Below, piece by piece: positions 1 to 5,460 of a DNA stretch of 32,151 nucleotides. The stretch's first letter is position 1. Every line of letters begins with the position of its first letter. The notes under the pieces are model-generated. The model was given only the letters and a program-made list of their open reading frames with translations. It did no database searches and was not told the origin of the DNA. The stretch spans positions 1 through 32,151 of the IMG/VR virus record IMGVR_UViG_3300046370_000649; one strand, 5' to 3'. Both the position numbers and the translations under genes were made by a program. The stretch comes from a virus.

Positions 1-253
1 ATGGATTGGCAAAAAGGAGACTATCTATACGTGCCGAATATGCACGTGCTTAAAAAACTAAGAAACCCTGTTTTGGTTTCGGCGTACCTATCAATACTCT
101 ATCATTTGGGCACAGACGGCTTAGCACAAGGCAATAGAATTCACAGGGTTAAGCTTAGATACGTTTCATAAGGCTGTAGAAAGGCTTATGAAAGAGGGCT
201 TAGTCTATATGGAGCGTGGCAATTTGGGGATCAACATAGTGGAGGGGGAGTAA
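1..253 (+). pseudogene. Winged-helix replication-like protein, frameshifted
   Basis: Reading from the ATG at base 1 gives 56 residues that resemble the N-terminus of phage replication HTH proteins (VPNMHVLKKLRNPVLVSAYLSILYH split over two stretches), then a stop at 169-171. A second reading frame, open from about 125 to the stop at 251-253, continues with a helix-turn-helix-like stretch (GLSLDTFHKAVERLMKEGL). That stretch belongs naturally downstream of the first part. The frame changes between about 121 and 150. The second frame ends in TAATG, overlapping the ATG of the next gene, as expected for a real gene end in this operon. The cause could be a true disrupting indel, a sequencing error or, least likely, programmed frameshifting. 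The gene may start upstream of the window. Confidence 0.6.
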
Positions 254-1221
254 TGAAATACGCTTCTGGTACATTTGCGACAGTACCAAACATTGAGATA
301 TTAATGGGCTTAGGTAATGCAAAAGCCCAGAGCTTATACCTTGCTTTATGCAAAATGGCAAACGAAAAAGGGTGGTCTTGCCCTCGTCGTGATAGTCTTG
401 CAGAAATGATAGGTGCGAGCGTCAAAACAGTGGACAGGTGCTTAAAAGTTTTAGTGGATTGTGGAGTTTTGAGAAAGGCTAGCAGGATTAAAAAAGACGG
501 CTCCCCGACTTCTAACTCCTATGTGATTGTTGATATTTCTAGTGAGAAAAAAGAAGAAACAACAGAGGGGGGTGGGGACAACAGAGCCATAGGGGTAGGG
601 TCTGAAATGTCCCTAGGTAGGGACACCAGAGACACTAGGGTAGGGACAACAGAGCCACACAAACTAAACCCATTAGAACTAAAACCATTTAACTACTCTC
701 CCCCCTTACCCCCCAAGGGGAACGGCGAGAGTGAAGCAAAACCCGAAATTCAAAACTTTGAGAATTTCAGAAAAGCGTACCCAGGGAGAAAGCGTGGTCA
801 CGATGTGGAGCTGAAAGACTTTAAGCGAAAGCACAAGGATTGGAAAGACGTGGCTCTTACCCTTCCTGCAATCCTGCAATCACACATTGAGCAGAGAGAG
901 CGTGCAGAGAAGGAAGGATGTTTTGTACCGCAATGGAGAAACTTGAAAACGTGGCTTAACGGCAGGTGGTGGGAAGAAGAATTGAATTTTGAAGAGGAGA
1001 AAAAGAGTGGAAACGGTTATAAAAGCAGTGCCGACAAATACGAAGAAGAGCGAGCAGCCCAAGAGCGTTCAGACGCAAGGGTTCGGGAATCGATCCAGAG
1101 AGACGCTTCTTCCATGGGAGGAGAGAGAGAAGAGGCTTCTGAATGGCATGGGTTCCGATGTGAGGAAGAAAGAGAGGTACAATACATTCAAAGCAGCGAT
1201 ACGTCACATGTATATGACTAA
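253..1221 (+). CDS. Replication initiator-like HTH protein
   Basis: 322 aa. Residues about 1-95 form a HTH_36-like winged helix (SLAEMIGASVKTVDRCLKVL, then a beta wing). A low-complexity linker (about 100-165) follows, then a C-terminal domain at about 165-235 (NFRKAYPGRKRGHDVELKDF ... WRNLKTWLNGRWWEEE) that resembles C-terminal parts of phage O-type replication proteins. The tail is charged. Together with the repeat array in the linker DNA (571-658), this suggests an initiator that binds an origin inside its own gene, as lambda O does. The ATG overlaps the upstream stop and follows GGAGGGGGAG. Family-level similarity was judged by eye. The last 25 or so codons overlap the next gene in another frame. 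Confidence 0.65.
   Translation: MKYASGTFATVPNIEILMGLGNAKAQSLYLALCKMANEKGWSCPRRDSLAEMIGASVKTVDRCLKVLVDCGVLRKASRIKKDGSPTSNSYVIVDISSEKKEETTEGGGDNRAIGVGSEMSLGRDTRDTRVGTTEPHKLNPLELKPFNYSPPLPPKGNGESEAKPEIQNFENFRKAYPGRKRGHDVELKDFKRKHKDWKDVALTLPAILQSHIEQRERAEKEGCFVPQWRNLKTWLNGRWWEEELNFEEEKKSGNGYKSSADKYEEERAAQERSDARVRESIQRDASSMGGEREEASEWHGFRCEEEREVQYIQSSDTSHVYD
571..658 (+). repeat. Iteron-like direct repeats, putative replication origin
   Basis: Three close copies of a 20-mer of the form GGTAGGGACAACAGAGCCAC lie at 571-590, 616-635 and 639-658. A degenerate fourth copy (only GGTAGGG kept) is at 594-613. The starts are 23, 22 and 23 bases apart, close to two DNA helical turns. The copies at 571 and 639 match at 18 of 20 bases but lie in different reading frames, so the repetition is selected in the DNA and not in the protein. 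An A+T-rich stretch (661-695) follows. This is the layout of the lambda origin (iterons, then an A+T-rich segment, inside the initiator gene). The origin role is inferred. Confidence 0.6.
598..613. promoter_or_regulatory. Inverted repeat inside the iteron array
   Basis: GGGTCTGAAATGTCCC is an imperfect inverted repeat in the degenerate iteron position. The right arm GTCCCTA (609-615) is the reverse complement of the iteron core TAGGGAC. It closely resembles the inverted repeat at 30545-30561 (GGGACAGAAATTGTCCC). It may be an alternative binding site for the initiator; this is inferred. Confidence 0.35.
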
Positions 1222-1708
1222 AAAACTCCCGATCCACGGCGAGCGTATTTTTGACTTAACGATAGTCGCCCTTCGGAATCTCACAATAATACCAACGAGC
1301 TATGTGTTCAAGTGCTATCAAGTTGCGAGCATGGAAGGAGACAGGGAATACTTATGTGAAGATAGGGAGATACTTAAAGAATACAGAAGCATAAAACTCG
1401 AAGAAAAAAAGAAATTCGAAAAAAATAGGCACTTAAAGGCTGTAGGCTGTAATCCAGATGGAAGTACTCTTCTTATTGAAGACCCCCAGTCAAAACCAGT
1501 TTCCAAAGAAGAAGCAGAAGATTTCTTTGCAGAGCTTGCCAAAAAGTCCCAGGAAAAACACGGCTTCAACTGGAGGGGCCATAAAAAAGAGGAGTTCGTA
1601 GTAATAGAAAAACGTTGTCCTCGCTGTGATAGCCGCTTAATGACAAACGAGAAGATTTTGAGATGCACTTGGTTTGAGTGCGATTATCAGCAGGAGGTGT
1701 ACGGATGA
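1148..1708 (+). CDS. Zinc-ribbon protein of unknown function
   Basis: 186 aa from the ATG at 1148. The frame is open further upstream (first ATG at 989), but that part is buried in the preceding gene and has no good ribosome site, so 1148 is preferred, with GAAGAGG about 12 bases upstream. A K/E-rich central helix is followed by a C-terminal zinc ribbon, CPRCDSRLMTNEKILRC with a final WFEC, i.e. C-x2-C then C-x4-C. It sits in the early operon right after the initiator, a usual place for a helicase-loader or accessory replication gene, but no P-loop is present. I do not recognise the family. Confidence 0.6.
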   Translation: MGSDVRKKERYNTFKAAIRHMYMTKKLPIHGERIFDLTIVALRNLTIIPTSYVFKCYQVASMEGDREYLCEDREILKEYRSIKLEEKKKFEKNRHLKAVGCNPDGSTLLIEDPQSKPVSKEEAEDFFAELAKKSQEKHGFNWRGHKKEEFVVIEKRCPRCDSRLMTNEKILRCTWFECDYQQEVYG

Positions 1709-1872
1709 TTGTTTACAGAGATAGAACTTTTTGCCCTTTTCACGAATCTTGCAAAAGCGGAAAAGATTGCAGTATCGCTTTAAACGATGATGTAAAGAGA
1801 GGTGCGGAAAAAATAGGATTGCCCATATCGAAATACACTGAAAAACCAAAATGCCACGAGGAGGTACGCTAA
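1705..1872 (+). CDS. Small cysteine-rich protein
   Basis: 55 aa from the ATG at 1705, preceded by AGGAGGT at 1692-1698. The ATG overlaps the previous stop (ATGA). Four cysteines (CPFHESCKSGKDC and a distant KCHE) could bind a metal. It is coupled to both neighbours, with the stop reaching the next start. Function is unknown. An upstream ATG at 1678 is possible but has no comparable ribosome site. Confidence 0.6.
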   Translation: MIVYRDRTFCPFHESCKSGKDCSIALNDDVKRGAEKIGLPISKYTEKPKCHEEVR

Positions 1873-2261
1873 TGAGAGAAGCAATACTCTACTCTGAAAA
1901 CGGCCAAGAAGTCAAAATCACAGTTAGCGATAAGCTAGGGCTTGGGAAGCTGGTGGATGAGAACATAGGGCAAAGACTTCCTTTTTTGAAAGGGGCTATC
2001 TGTGTCTGCGTGTACTTCATGGGAAAATTTTACGACAAGAAGAGACCAAGTGGGGCTCAAGCAAGAGAGGTTTTGGTTCTATGCAGAAAGTGGCCGTGGC
2101 CAGAAAAAGGCTTTACACCACTTGAAATGGCTCGATATTACGATGAGGACAGGTACAAGCTGAACAGAAGGTTCTCAGATTTGGCTAAGAATAATTTGAT
2201 CCAGAGAACAAGTGAGAAGCGTGAGAAATGTGGGGTGTATAAGTTGGCAGGTGTCTTGTGA
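1872..2261 (+). CDS. Winged-helix DNA-binding protein candidate
   Basis: 129 aa. The start is the ATG at 1872, 4 bases after GAGGAGGTACG, and it overlaps the upstream stop. The C-terminal half (EMARYYDEDRYKLNRRFSDL, then a basic wing-like stretch ending in YKLAGVL) has the look of a winged helix, with a recognition helix around KLNRRFSDLAKNNLI. The N-terminal half is beta-rich. It lies in the early replication operon, so regulation or accessory replication is plausible. The family is not recognised. Confidence 0.55.
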   Translation: MREAILYSENGQEVKITVSDKLGLGKLVDENIGQRLPFLKGAICVCVYFMGKFYDKKRPSGAQAREVLVLCRKWPWPEKGFTPLEMARYYDEDRYKLNRRFSDLAKNNLIQRTSEKREKCGVYKLAGVL

Positions 2262-2464
2262 ACTACACAAAAGAAGTCTTAACGATAGAGCGTGAGTACT
2301 GGATTCCAGAAGGGGCCACGCACTTCACAGAAGAACATGGCCCTATAATGTTTCTAAAGCGAGAGAGTAAACGTTGGTGGATCGTAGACGGGCTAACAGA
2401 GGATTGGGAAGAAGCTAAAAACATCAACGATGAGCTAGTCGTTAAAATAGAATGGGAGGAGTAG
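2258..2464 (+). CDS. Small hypothetical protein
   Basis: 68 aa from a GTG start overlapping the previous stop (GTGA), so it is translationally coupled. It is acidic and tryptophan-rich (six W), with no HTH or metal motif. It looks like a small soluble beta-containing phage protein (EREYWIPEGATHFTEEHG). No function can be given. Confidence 0.5.
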   Translation: MNYTKEVLTIEREYWIPEGATHFTEEHGPIMFLKRESKRWWIVDGLTEDWEEAKNINDELVVKIEWEE

Positions 2465-2637
2465 TGGATACTAGAGGCAGGCTTGAGAAGTTAAAAAAAG
2501 AACGTAACTACTCATGGGCAGGTGTTGCTAGAGAAATTGGCATAGGCGAATCCACTCTTTTTAGGCACATGAGAAGAGGTACGCTTCCACAATCGATGGG
2601 GGCTAAGAAAAAAATGAGGGAAATGGGGGTTATTTGA
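2464..2637 (+). CDS. Small HTH protein (Cro-like position)
   Basis: About 57 aa from the GTG at 2464, preceded by GGGAGGAG at 2455-2462. An ATG at 2452 in the same frame would overlap the ribosome site. Residues about 10-40 (NYSWAGVAREIGIGESTLFRHMRRGTL, in part) are a clear helix-turn-helix with the pattern A-x3-IGI-x2-STL. It ends the early + operon and its 3' end overlaps the convergent XRE gene by 8 bases. A small regulator or excision/initiator accessory protein is possible. Confidence 0.6.
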   Translation: MDTRGRLEKLKKERNYSWAGVAREIGIGESTLFRHMRRGTLPQSMGAKKKMREMGVI

Positions 2638-2821
2638 ATCTCCGCCAATCACCCGTTTTTTCGTATTGCTCAAAAAGAAGCTGAACAGTCGCAGTAACTG
2701 GACTCTCTCCATATTCGTATTTTTGATATGCCTGCGTATTTTTGAAGCCGATTGCTTTTGACATTTGCTTTTGCGTTAAGCCCCATGCTATCCTTTTTGC
2801 TTTTATCTCATGCTTAGTCAT
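2630..2821 (-). CDS. XRE-family transcriptional regulator, small
   Basis: 63 aa: an HTH (RIAWGLTQKQMSKAIGFKNT) followed by a short C-terminal helix (TATVQLLFEQYEKTGDW). This is a single-domain Cro/C1-type DNA-binding protein, probably dimeric. It is the last gene of a - strand operon; its ATG overlaps the stop of the 98-aa gene. Overlap with the convergent early operon means the two transcripts would run into each other. It is a candidate autorepressor of the promoter at 3266-3294, or the antitoxin of a TA-like module. Confidence 0.65.
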   Translation of the reverse strand: MTKHEIKAKRIAWGLTQKQMSKAIGFKNTQAYQKYEYGESPVTATVQLLFEQYEKTGDWRRFK

Positions 2822-3114
2822 AAATCAACCTCCAAAGTTATTTGAATTTTTTTATCTAGTGCGTATAATTCAGTGTCTCTCATGTCAAAGGGACACCCGA
2901 TAATTCCTGTTTTTTCTCTAAATTCTTTCAAATCGGGATATTCTTTTTGTTTACATATATCAAGCATGTTTTCCATATTTTTTTCGTAAGCATAGCAGAG
3001 TTCAAATATTTTTTGCTTATGCTCAAGAATGTAAGATGGGAAATTATAATCTGCGTGGGAATCGGGAAGTAAAAACTTGTAATTTCCAATTTTTATTAAG
3101 ATTGCTTTTTTCAT
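2818..3114 (-). CDS. Hypothetical protein in small XRE operon
   Basis: 98 aa, Lys-rich, predicted mixed alpha/beta (ILIKIGNYKFLLP at the start). It has no recognisable motif. It starts 2 bases after the stop of the 38-aa gene and overlaps the XRE gene by ATGA, so the three are co-translated. Being paired with an HTH gene raises the possibility of a toxin-antitoxin-like or anti-repressor pair, but no catalytic signature is visible. Confidence 0.5.
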   Translation of the reverse strand: MKKAILIKIGNYKFLLPDSHADYNFPSYILEHKQKIFELCYAYEKNMENMLDICKQKEYPDLKEFREKTGIIGCPFDMRDTELYALDKKIQITLEVDL

Positions 3115-3116
3115 TT

Positions 3117-3233
3117 TTAAATAACGCCAAAAAATTGAAATTTTTTCTTTACATCATTATAAACATTAACATCTAGATCATTTAACGAACAAGAGTAACC
3201 ATTTTTGTTTTTGCTGTATCCAAATTTTTCCAT
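3117..3233 (-). CDS. 38-residue leader protein of the XRE operon
   Basis: A 39-codon open frame starting MEKFGYSKNKNGYSCS and ending FQFFGVI. The ATG at 3233 is preceded on the - strand by AAAGGAAAG. The stop is 2 bases before the next ATG, so the spacing is operon-like. It lies directly downstream of the promoter at 3266-3294. It could be a genuine small protein or a translated leader for coupling. It is short, so confidence is moderate. Confidence 0.45.
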   Translation of the reverse strand: MEKFGYSKNKNGYSCSLNDLDVNVYNDVKKKFQFFGVI

Positions 3234-3254
3234 TTTTCTTTCCTTTGTTGAATT

Positions 3255-3294
3255 GTTATAACACAATAACACATTAAAATAATGTAAAAGTCAA
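3255..3294 (-). promoter_or_regulatory. Promoter and operator of the XRE operon
   Basis: On the - strand, TTGACT (3289-3294) and TGTTAT (3266-3271) are separated by 17 bases. A 5-bp inverted repeat, GTTAT-N6-ATAAC (3255-3270), overlaps the -10 element, as an autoregulatory operator would. The transcript would begin about 20 bases before the ribosome site of the 38-aa gene. Confidence 0.55.
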
Positions 3295-3386
3295 GGGAAA
3301 TAGTGAATTTTTTTAAAAAAAAGTGAAAAAAGTTCGCAATCTGCGTTTCTAGCTCAAAAACAGGCGTTATTTCAGCAAAATACAAC

Positions 3387-3410
3387 TAGTACTCTCAATT
3401 GAGAGTACTA
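3387..3410. promoter_or_regulatory. 24-bp perfect palindrome, candidate operator
   Basis: The half-site TAGTACTCTCAA is followed directly by its exact reverse complement. The 7-base half TAGTACT recurs at 3420-3426, overlapping the -35 of the late promoter. There is no T-run, so it is not a terminator. The placement between the divergent XRE and lysis operons suggests a dimeric regulator site; which protein binds is unknown. Confidence 0.6.
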
Positions 3411-3422
3411 CTACGAAAATAG

Positions 3423-3451
3423 TACTTGAAATCTTCTACATTACATATACA
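3423..3451 (+). promoter_or_regulatory. Promoter for the lysis/late operon
   Basis: TACTTG (3423-3428) and TATACA (3446-3451) have 17-bp spacing. They lie 25 bases before the first lysis gene, which has its own AAGGAG ribosome site. A palindrome half-site overlaps the -35. The region 3295-3386 upstream is A/T-rich and I see no gene in it. Confidence 0.45.
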
Positions 3452-3476
3452 AATGAGTATGTAAAAGAAGGAGAAT

Positions 3477-3701
3477 ATGAAAGGCTACAGAACATATCAA
3501 ATACTATTACTATCAATCGTTCTTTTCGCTTTTATGCTTGTTCAGCTCTTGAGCGGCTGGGCAGGTTTTGGGCTAGAAGAACTTGAAACGTTTTTCAATA
3601 AAGGTGCTCTGGTTTGTGCTGCGGTGGCTTCCTTTTATACCGCATTCATGGCAGTTTGGAAAGTAATTAAACCTTACCCAATGAAACACGAGAGCAAATG
3701 A
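3477..3701 (+). CDS. Holin candidate, two membrane segments
   Basis: 74 aa with two hydrophobic stretches (about residues 8-28 and 44-64), a positively charged start (MKGYR) and a charged end (KHESK). This is class II holin-like in size and topology. The start is preceded by AAGGAG. It overlaps the next gene by ATGA and is followed by spanins and an amidase, which supports a role in letting endolysin through the inner membrane. Holins are not conserved in sequence, so the call rests on context and topology. Confidence 0.6.
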   Translation: MKGYRTYQILLLSIVLFAFMLVQLLSGWAGFGLEELETFFNKGALVCAAVASFYTAFMAVWKVIKPYPMKHESK

Positions 3702-3991
3702 GAGCAAACGTGAGGAATAAGATAATAGCCGCTCTTGCTGTTTTCGGTGGCCTTTTAGGACTTCTTTTGAAGTTAGCTTGGGCTTCACTTAAAAAAGAAA
3801 AAGAGAAGGTAAGGGAGCTTAAAAAGGAAATTAAGGTCAATAAGCAAGTATTTAAGTTCCAGAAAAAAAAGAGCAACGTAGAAGCAAAATTCAAAGCTGA
3901 AAGAGAGAAGTTTTATTCAGACGAACTATTAGATGCGCTTGATGAAAAGGATAAAAAGGATGAAGACGGTTATACTTCTGTGCGTATTTAG
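3698..3991 (+). CDS. Rz-like i-spanin
   Basis: 97 aa. The N-terminal membrane anchor at about residues 8-28 (IIAALAVFGGLLGLLLKLAW) is followed by a long charged coiled-coil (about 30-85), the standard inner-membrane spanin layout. The start overlaps the holin stop. The next gene, a small protein with a Cys-containing signal-like start, begins inside its last 32 bases, the embedded/overlapped architecture known for Rz/Rz1 pairs. The predicted role is fusion of inner and outer membrane in the last step of lysis. Confidence 0.65.
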   Translation: MRANVRNKIIAALAVFGGLLGLLLKLAWASLKKEKEKVRELKKEIKVNKQVFKFQKKKSNVEAKFKAEREKFYSDELLDALDEKDKKDEDGYTSVRI

Positions 3992-4202
3992 CCTATTGTG
4001 CTGTTCTAAGCGTTTAGTTGTCAAATGTGACGATATGAAGCCTTTTTCATTTCAGAAGATAGATAGGCCCAAAGAGCGTACTATACGTGTACATCAAGAC
4101 GATGCAGAGTTGTTGGTAGCTTGGTCGAATGTTTATAAAGAGGGCTGGAGCTTCTACGAAGCACAGATAGATAGTTTTAACGCTTTGTATGGAGGCGAGT
4201 AG
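3960..4202 (+). CDS. Rz1-like o-spanin candidate
   Basis: 80 aa from the ATG at 3960, preceded by AAAAAGG. The start MKTVILLCVFSLLCCSK is a short signal peptide with cysteines at 8, 14 and 15. LLCC is a poor lipobox, so lipidation is uncertain. The rest is short and soluble with one more Cys. It overlaps the i-spanin gene in another frame and touches the GTG of the endolysin. An earlier in-frame ATG (3933) would add a basic segment before the signal peptide and is less likely. Confidence 0.55.
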   Translation: MKTVILLCVFSLLCCSKRLVVKCDDMKPFSFQKIDRPKERTIRVHQDDAELLVAWSNVYKEGWSFYEAQIDSFNALYGGE

Positions 4203-4708
4203 TGAGAGAAGTAAAAAAGATAATCGTACACTGTAGCGACTCGGAATTTGGAAACGCTGCTCTTATAGATAGCTGGCATAGAGAGAGAAAATGGAGATGT
4301 ATCGGGTATCATTTTGTCATCGAAAACGGACGGCCTTCAAACGCTAAAGAGTATTATGATTTTTTGGATGGAGCTATTTCTTCAGGACGGTCTATTAGTA
4401 AATCTGGATCGCATACGTATAGACACAACAAGGACTCGGTCGCTATATGTCTGATTGGGAAAAAGATATTCACGTCTAGGCAGCAACTTAAACTTTATGA
4501 TTTAATAAATACTCTTTTAGAGATGTTCCCACATGCAGATTTGGATGGACATCGTGATTATGAAAAAAAAAAGACGTGCCCAAATTTCGATGTTAAATCA
4601 TGGTATGTGGACATGAAAGATCATATGAGAAAATATAAGAGTGAATACGTGACTGTTAAAAAGAAGAAATCTTGGATGCGCTCACTTAAAGATAAGTTTC
4701 GTTCATAA
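4202..4708 (+). CDS. N-acetylmuramoyl-L-alanine amidase (endolysin)
   Basis: 168 aa, Amidase_2/T7 lysozyme type. It cleaves the amide bond between MurNAc and L-Ala in peptidoglycan. Zinc ligands expected from the family are visible: His10 (IIVHCSDS), His117 (GHRDYEKKKTC) and Cys126. Tyr36 (GYHFVI) and Lys124 match the T7 catalytic Tyr46 and Lys128. There is no signal peptide, so it needs the holin. The C-terminus is basic (residues 145-168). The GTG start overlaps the upstream stop and follows GGAGGCG. The gene order is holin, i-spanin, o-spanin, amidase, with the endolysin last and not second. Confidence 0.9.
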   Translation: MREVKKIIVHCSDSEFGNAALIDSWHRERKWRCIGYHFVIENGRPSNAKEYYDFLDGAISSGRSISKSGSHTYRHNKDSVAICLIGKKIFTSRQQLKLYDLINTLLEMFPHADLDGHRDYEKKKTCPNFDVKSWYVDMKDHMRKYKSEYVTVKKKKSWMRSLKDKFRS

Positions 4709-4711
4709 CCA

Positions 4712-5059
4712 ATGGTAACCCTCAATCCTGCACAACTCGGCGAGATGCTGAAGAGCGAACAAAAGGCTAAAAGCACAAAGATAAGAGCCTCGGCTAGGGG
4801 TAAGACTTGCTTTGTCTGCATTCCTTCTATTTGCGATGGGGGAGGTGATACGACGGTATTAGCTCACTTGCATGGAGGCGGAATGGGTTCTAAGACTTTG
4901 GATATACATGCCGCTTACTGCTGTTCTGCTTGTCATGATGTTATAGACGGTAGAATCCCTTCTTCTTTATCGAAAGAAACTCTAACAAGGTATCATCTCG
5001 AAGGAGTTATAAGAACTCAAAAAGAGCTAGTAAGAGAGGGTTTACTTTCGTATGTCTAA
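4712..5059 (+). CDS. YbcO-like (DUF1364) HNH-type nuclease
   Basis: 115 aa. RGKTCFVC, then AHLHGGGMGSKTLDIHAAYC, then C-x2-CHDVIDGR match the cysteine/histidine layout of the phage DUF1364/YbcO family (a zinc-bound HNH/beta-beta-alpha nuclease fold). In lambdoid phages these genes sit among recombination and resolution genes. Here it lies after the endolysin and overlaps a second nuclease-like gene by 8 bases. No strong ribosome site precedes the ATG, so coupling to the amidase stop (3 bases upstream) is likely. The enzymatic role is inferred from the family. Confidence 0.7.
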   Translation: MVTLNPAQLGEMLKSEQKAKSTKIRASARGKTCFVCIPSICDGGGDTTVLAHLHGGGMGSKTLDIHAAYCCSACHDVIDGRIPSSLSKETLTRYHLEGVIRTQKELVREGLLSYV

Positions 5060-5438
5060 GATAAGCGTGTTGCATGAAGAATTCCTTAAAGGGCTTATGT
5101 ATAGAAATATAAAAGCCCCTACAGTAGAGTTTAAGTTTCATCCAAAAAGACTGTGGCGTGCTGATTGCTGTTGGGAAGAAGAGAAGCTAATAGTAGAAGT
5201 AGATGGGGGAGTGTGGAGTAACGGAAGACACAATAGAGGTTCTGGTTACATAAAAGATTGCGAAAAGAAAAATACTGCGGTTTTGATGGGATATCATGTT
5301 ATGAATATTACGCATGAGCATATAAGCAACGGATGGGCGTTTGAATGGGTTGGTAACTTTTTGAATAACAAAGATTCTGGATCAATTCCTACATATCCTG
5401 ATACCCCAAATAATAAATCGAAAACAAGGAAAAAATAG
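5052..5438 (+). CDS. PD-(D/E)xK endonuclease-like protein
   Basis: 128 aa. The core FHPKRLWRADCCWEEEKLIVEVDGG, quoted here only to mark residues about 29-53, gives the D...E-x-D pattern of DUF559/Vsr-like PD-(D/E)xK nucleases. It is followed by the GRHNRG and KDCEKKN segments seen in phage members of this group. The C-terminal tail (about 108-128) is Ser/Lys-rich and disordered. It overlaps the YbcO-like gene, so the two are probably co-translated. A role in genome processing, recombination or host DNA cleavage is possible; the substrate is unknown. Confidence 0.7.
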   Translation: MSKISVLHEEFLKGLMYRNIKAPTVEFKFHPKRLWRADCCWEEEKLIVEVDGGVWSNGRHNRGSGYIKDCEKKNTAVLMGYHVMNITHEHISNGWAFEWVGNFLNNKDSGSIPTYPDTPNNKSKTRKK

Positions 5439-5460
5439 AGGGAAAAAATAGAGGGAAAGA
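5428..5460 (+). repeat. 13-bp tandem duplication at a ribosome site
   Basis: GGAAAAAATAGAG occurs at 5428-5440 and 5441-5453, with a partial third copy (GGAAAGA) up to the ATG at 5461. Each unit carries a GAGGG-like Shine-Dalgarno core at its junction, and the first copy contains the stop of the nuclease gene. It looks like replication slippage in the leader of the sigma-like gene and could tune its translation. Confidence 0.6.

Noticed and set aside
571-658. CRISPR-like array
   Set aside because: Repeats are direct and coding, separated by only 2-3 bases, and have no unique spacers; iterons fit better.
989-1147. Earlier start for the zinc-ribbon gene
   Set aside because: The stretch overlaps the end of the initiator gene in another frame and has no convincing ribosome site, while the ATG at 1148 does.
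3182-3385. A 67-codon - strand open frame upstream of the XRE operon
   Set aside because: It runs across the promoter and operator in another frame and has no ribosome site; the 38-aa frame with AAAGGAAAG is the better call.
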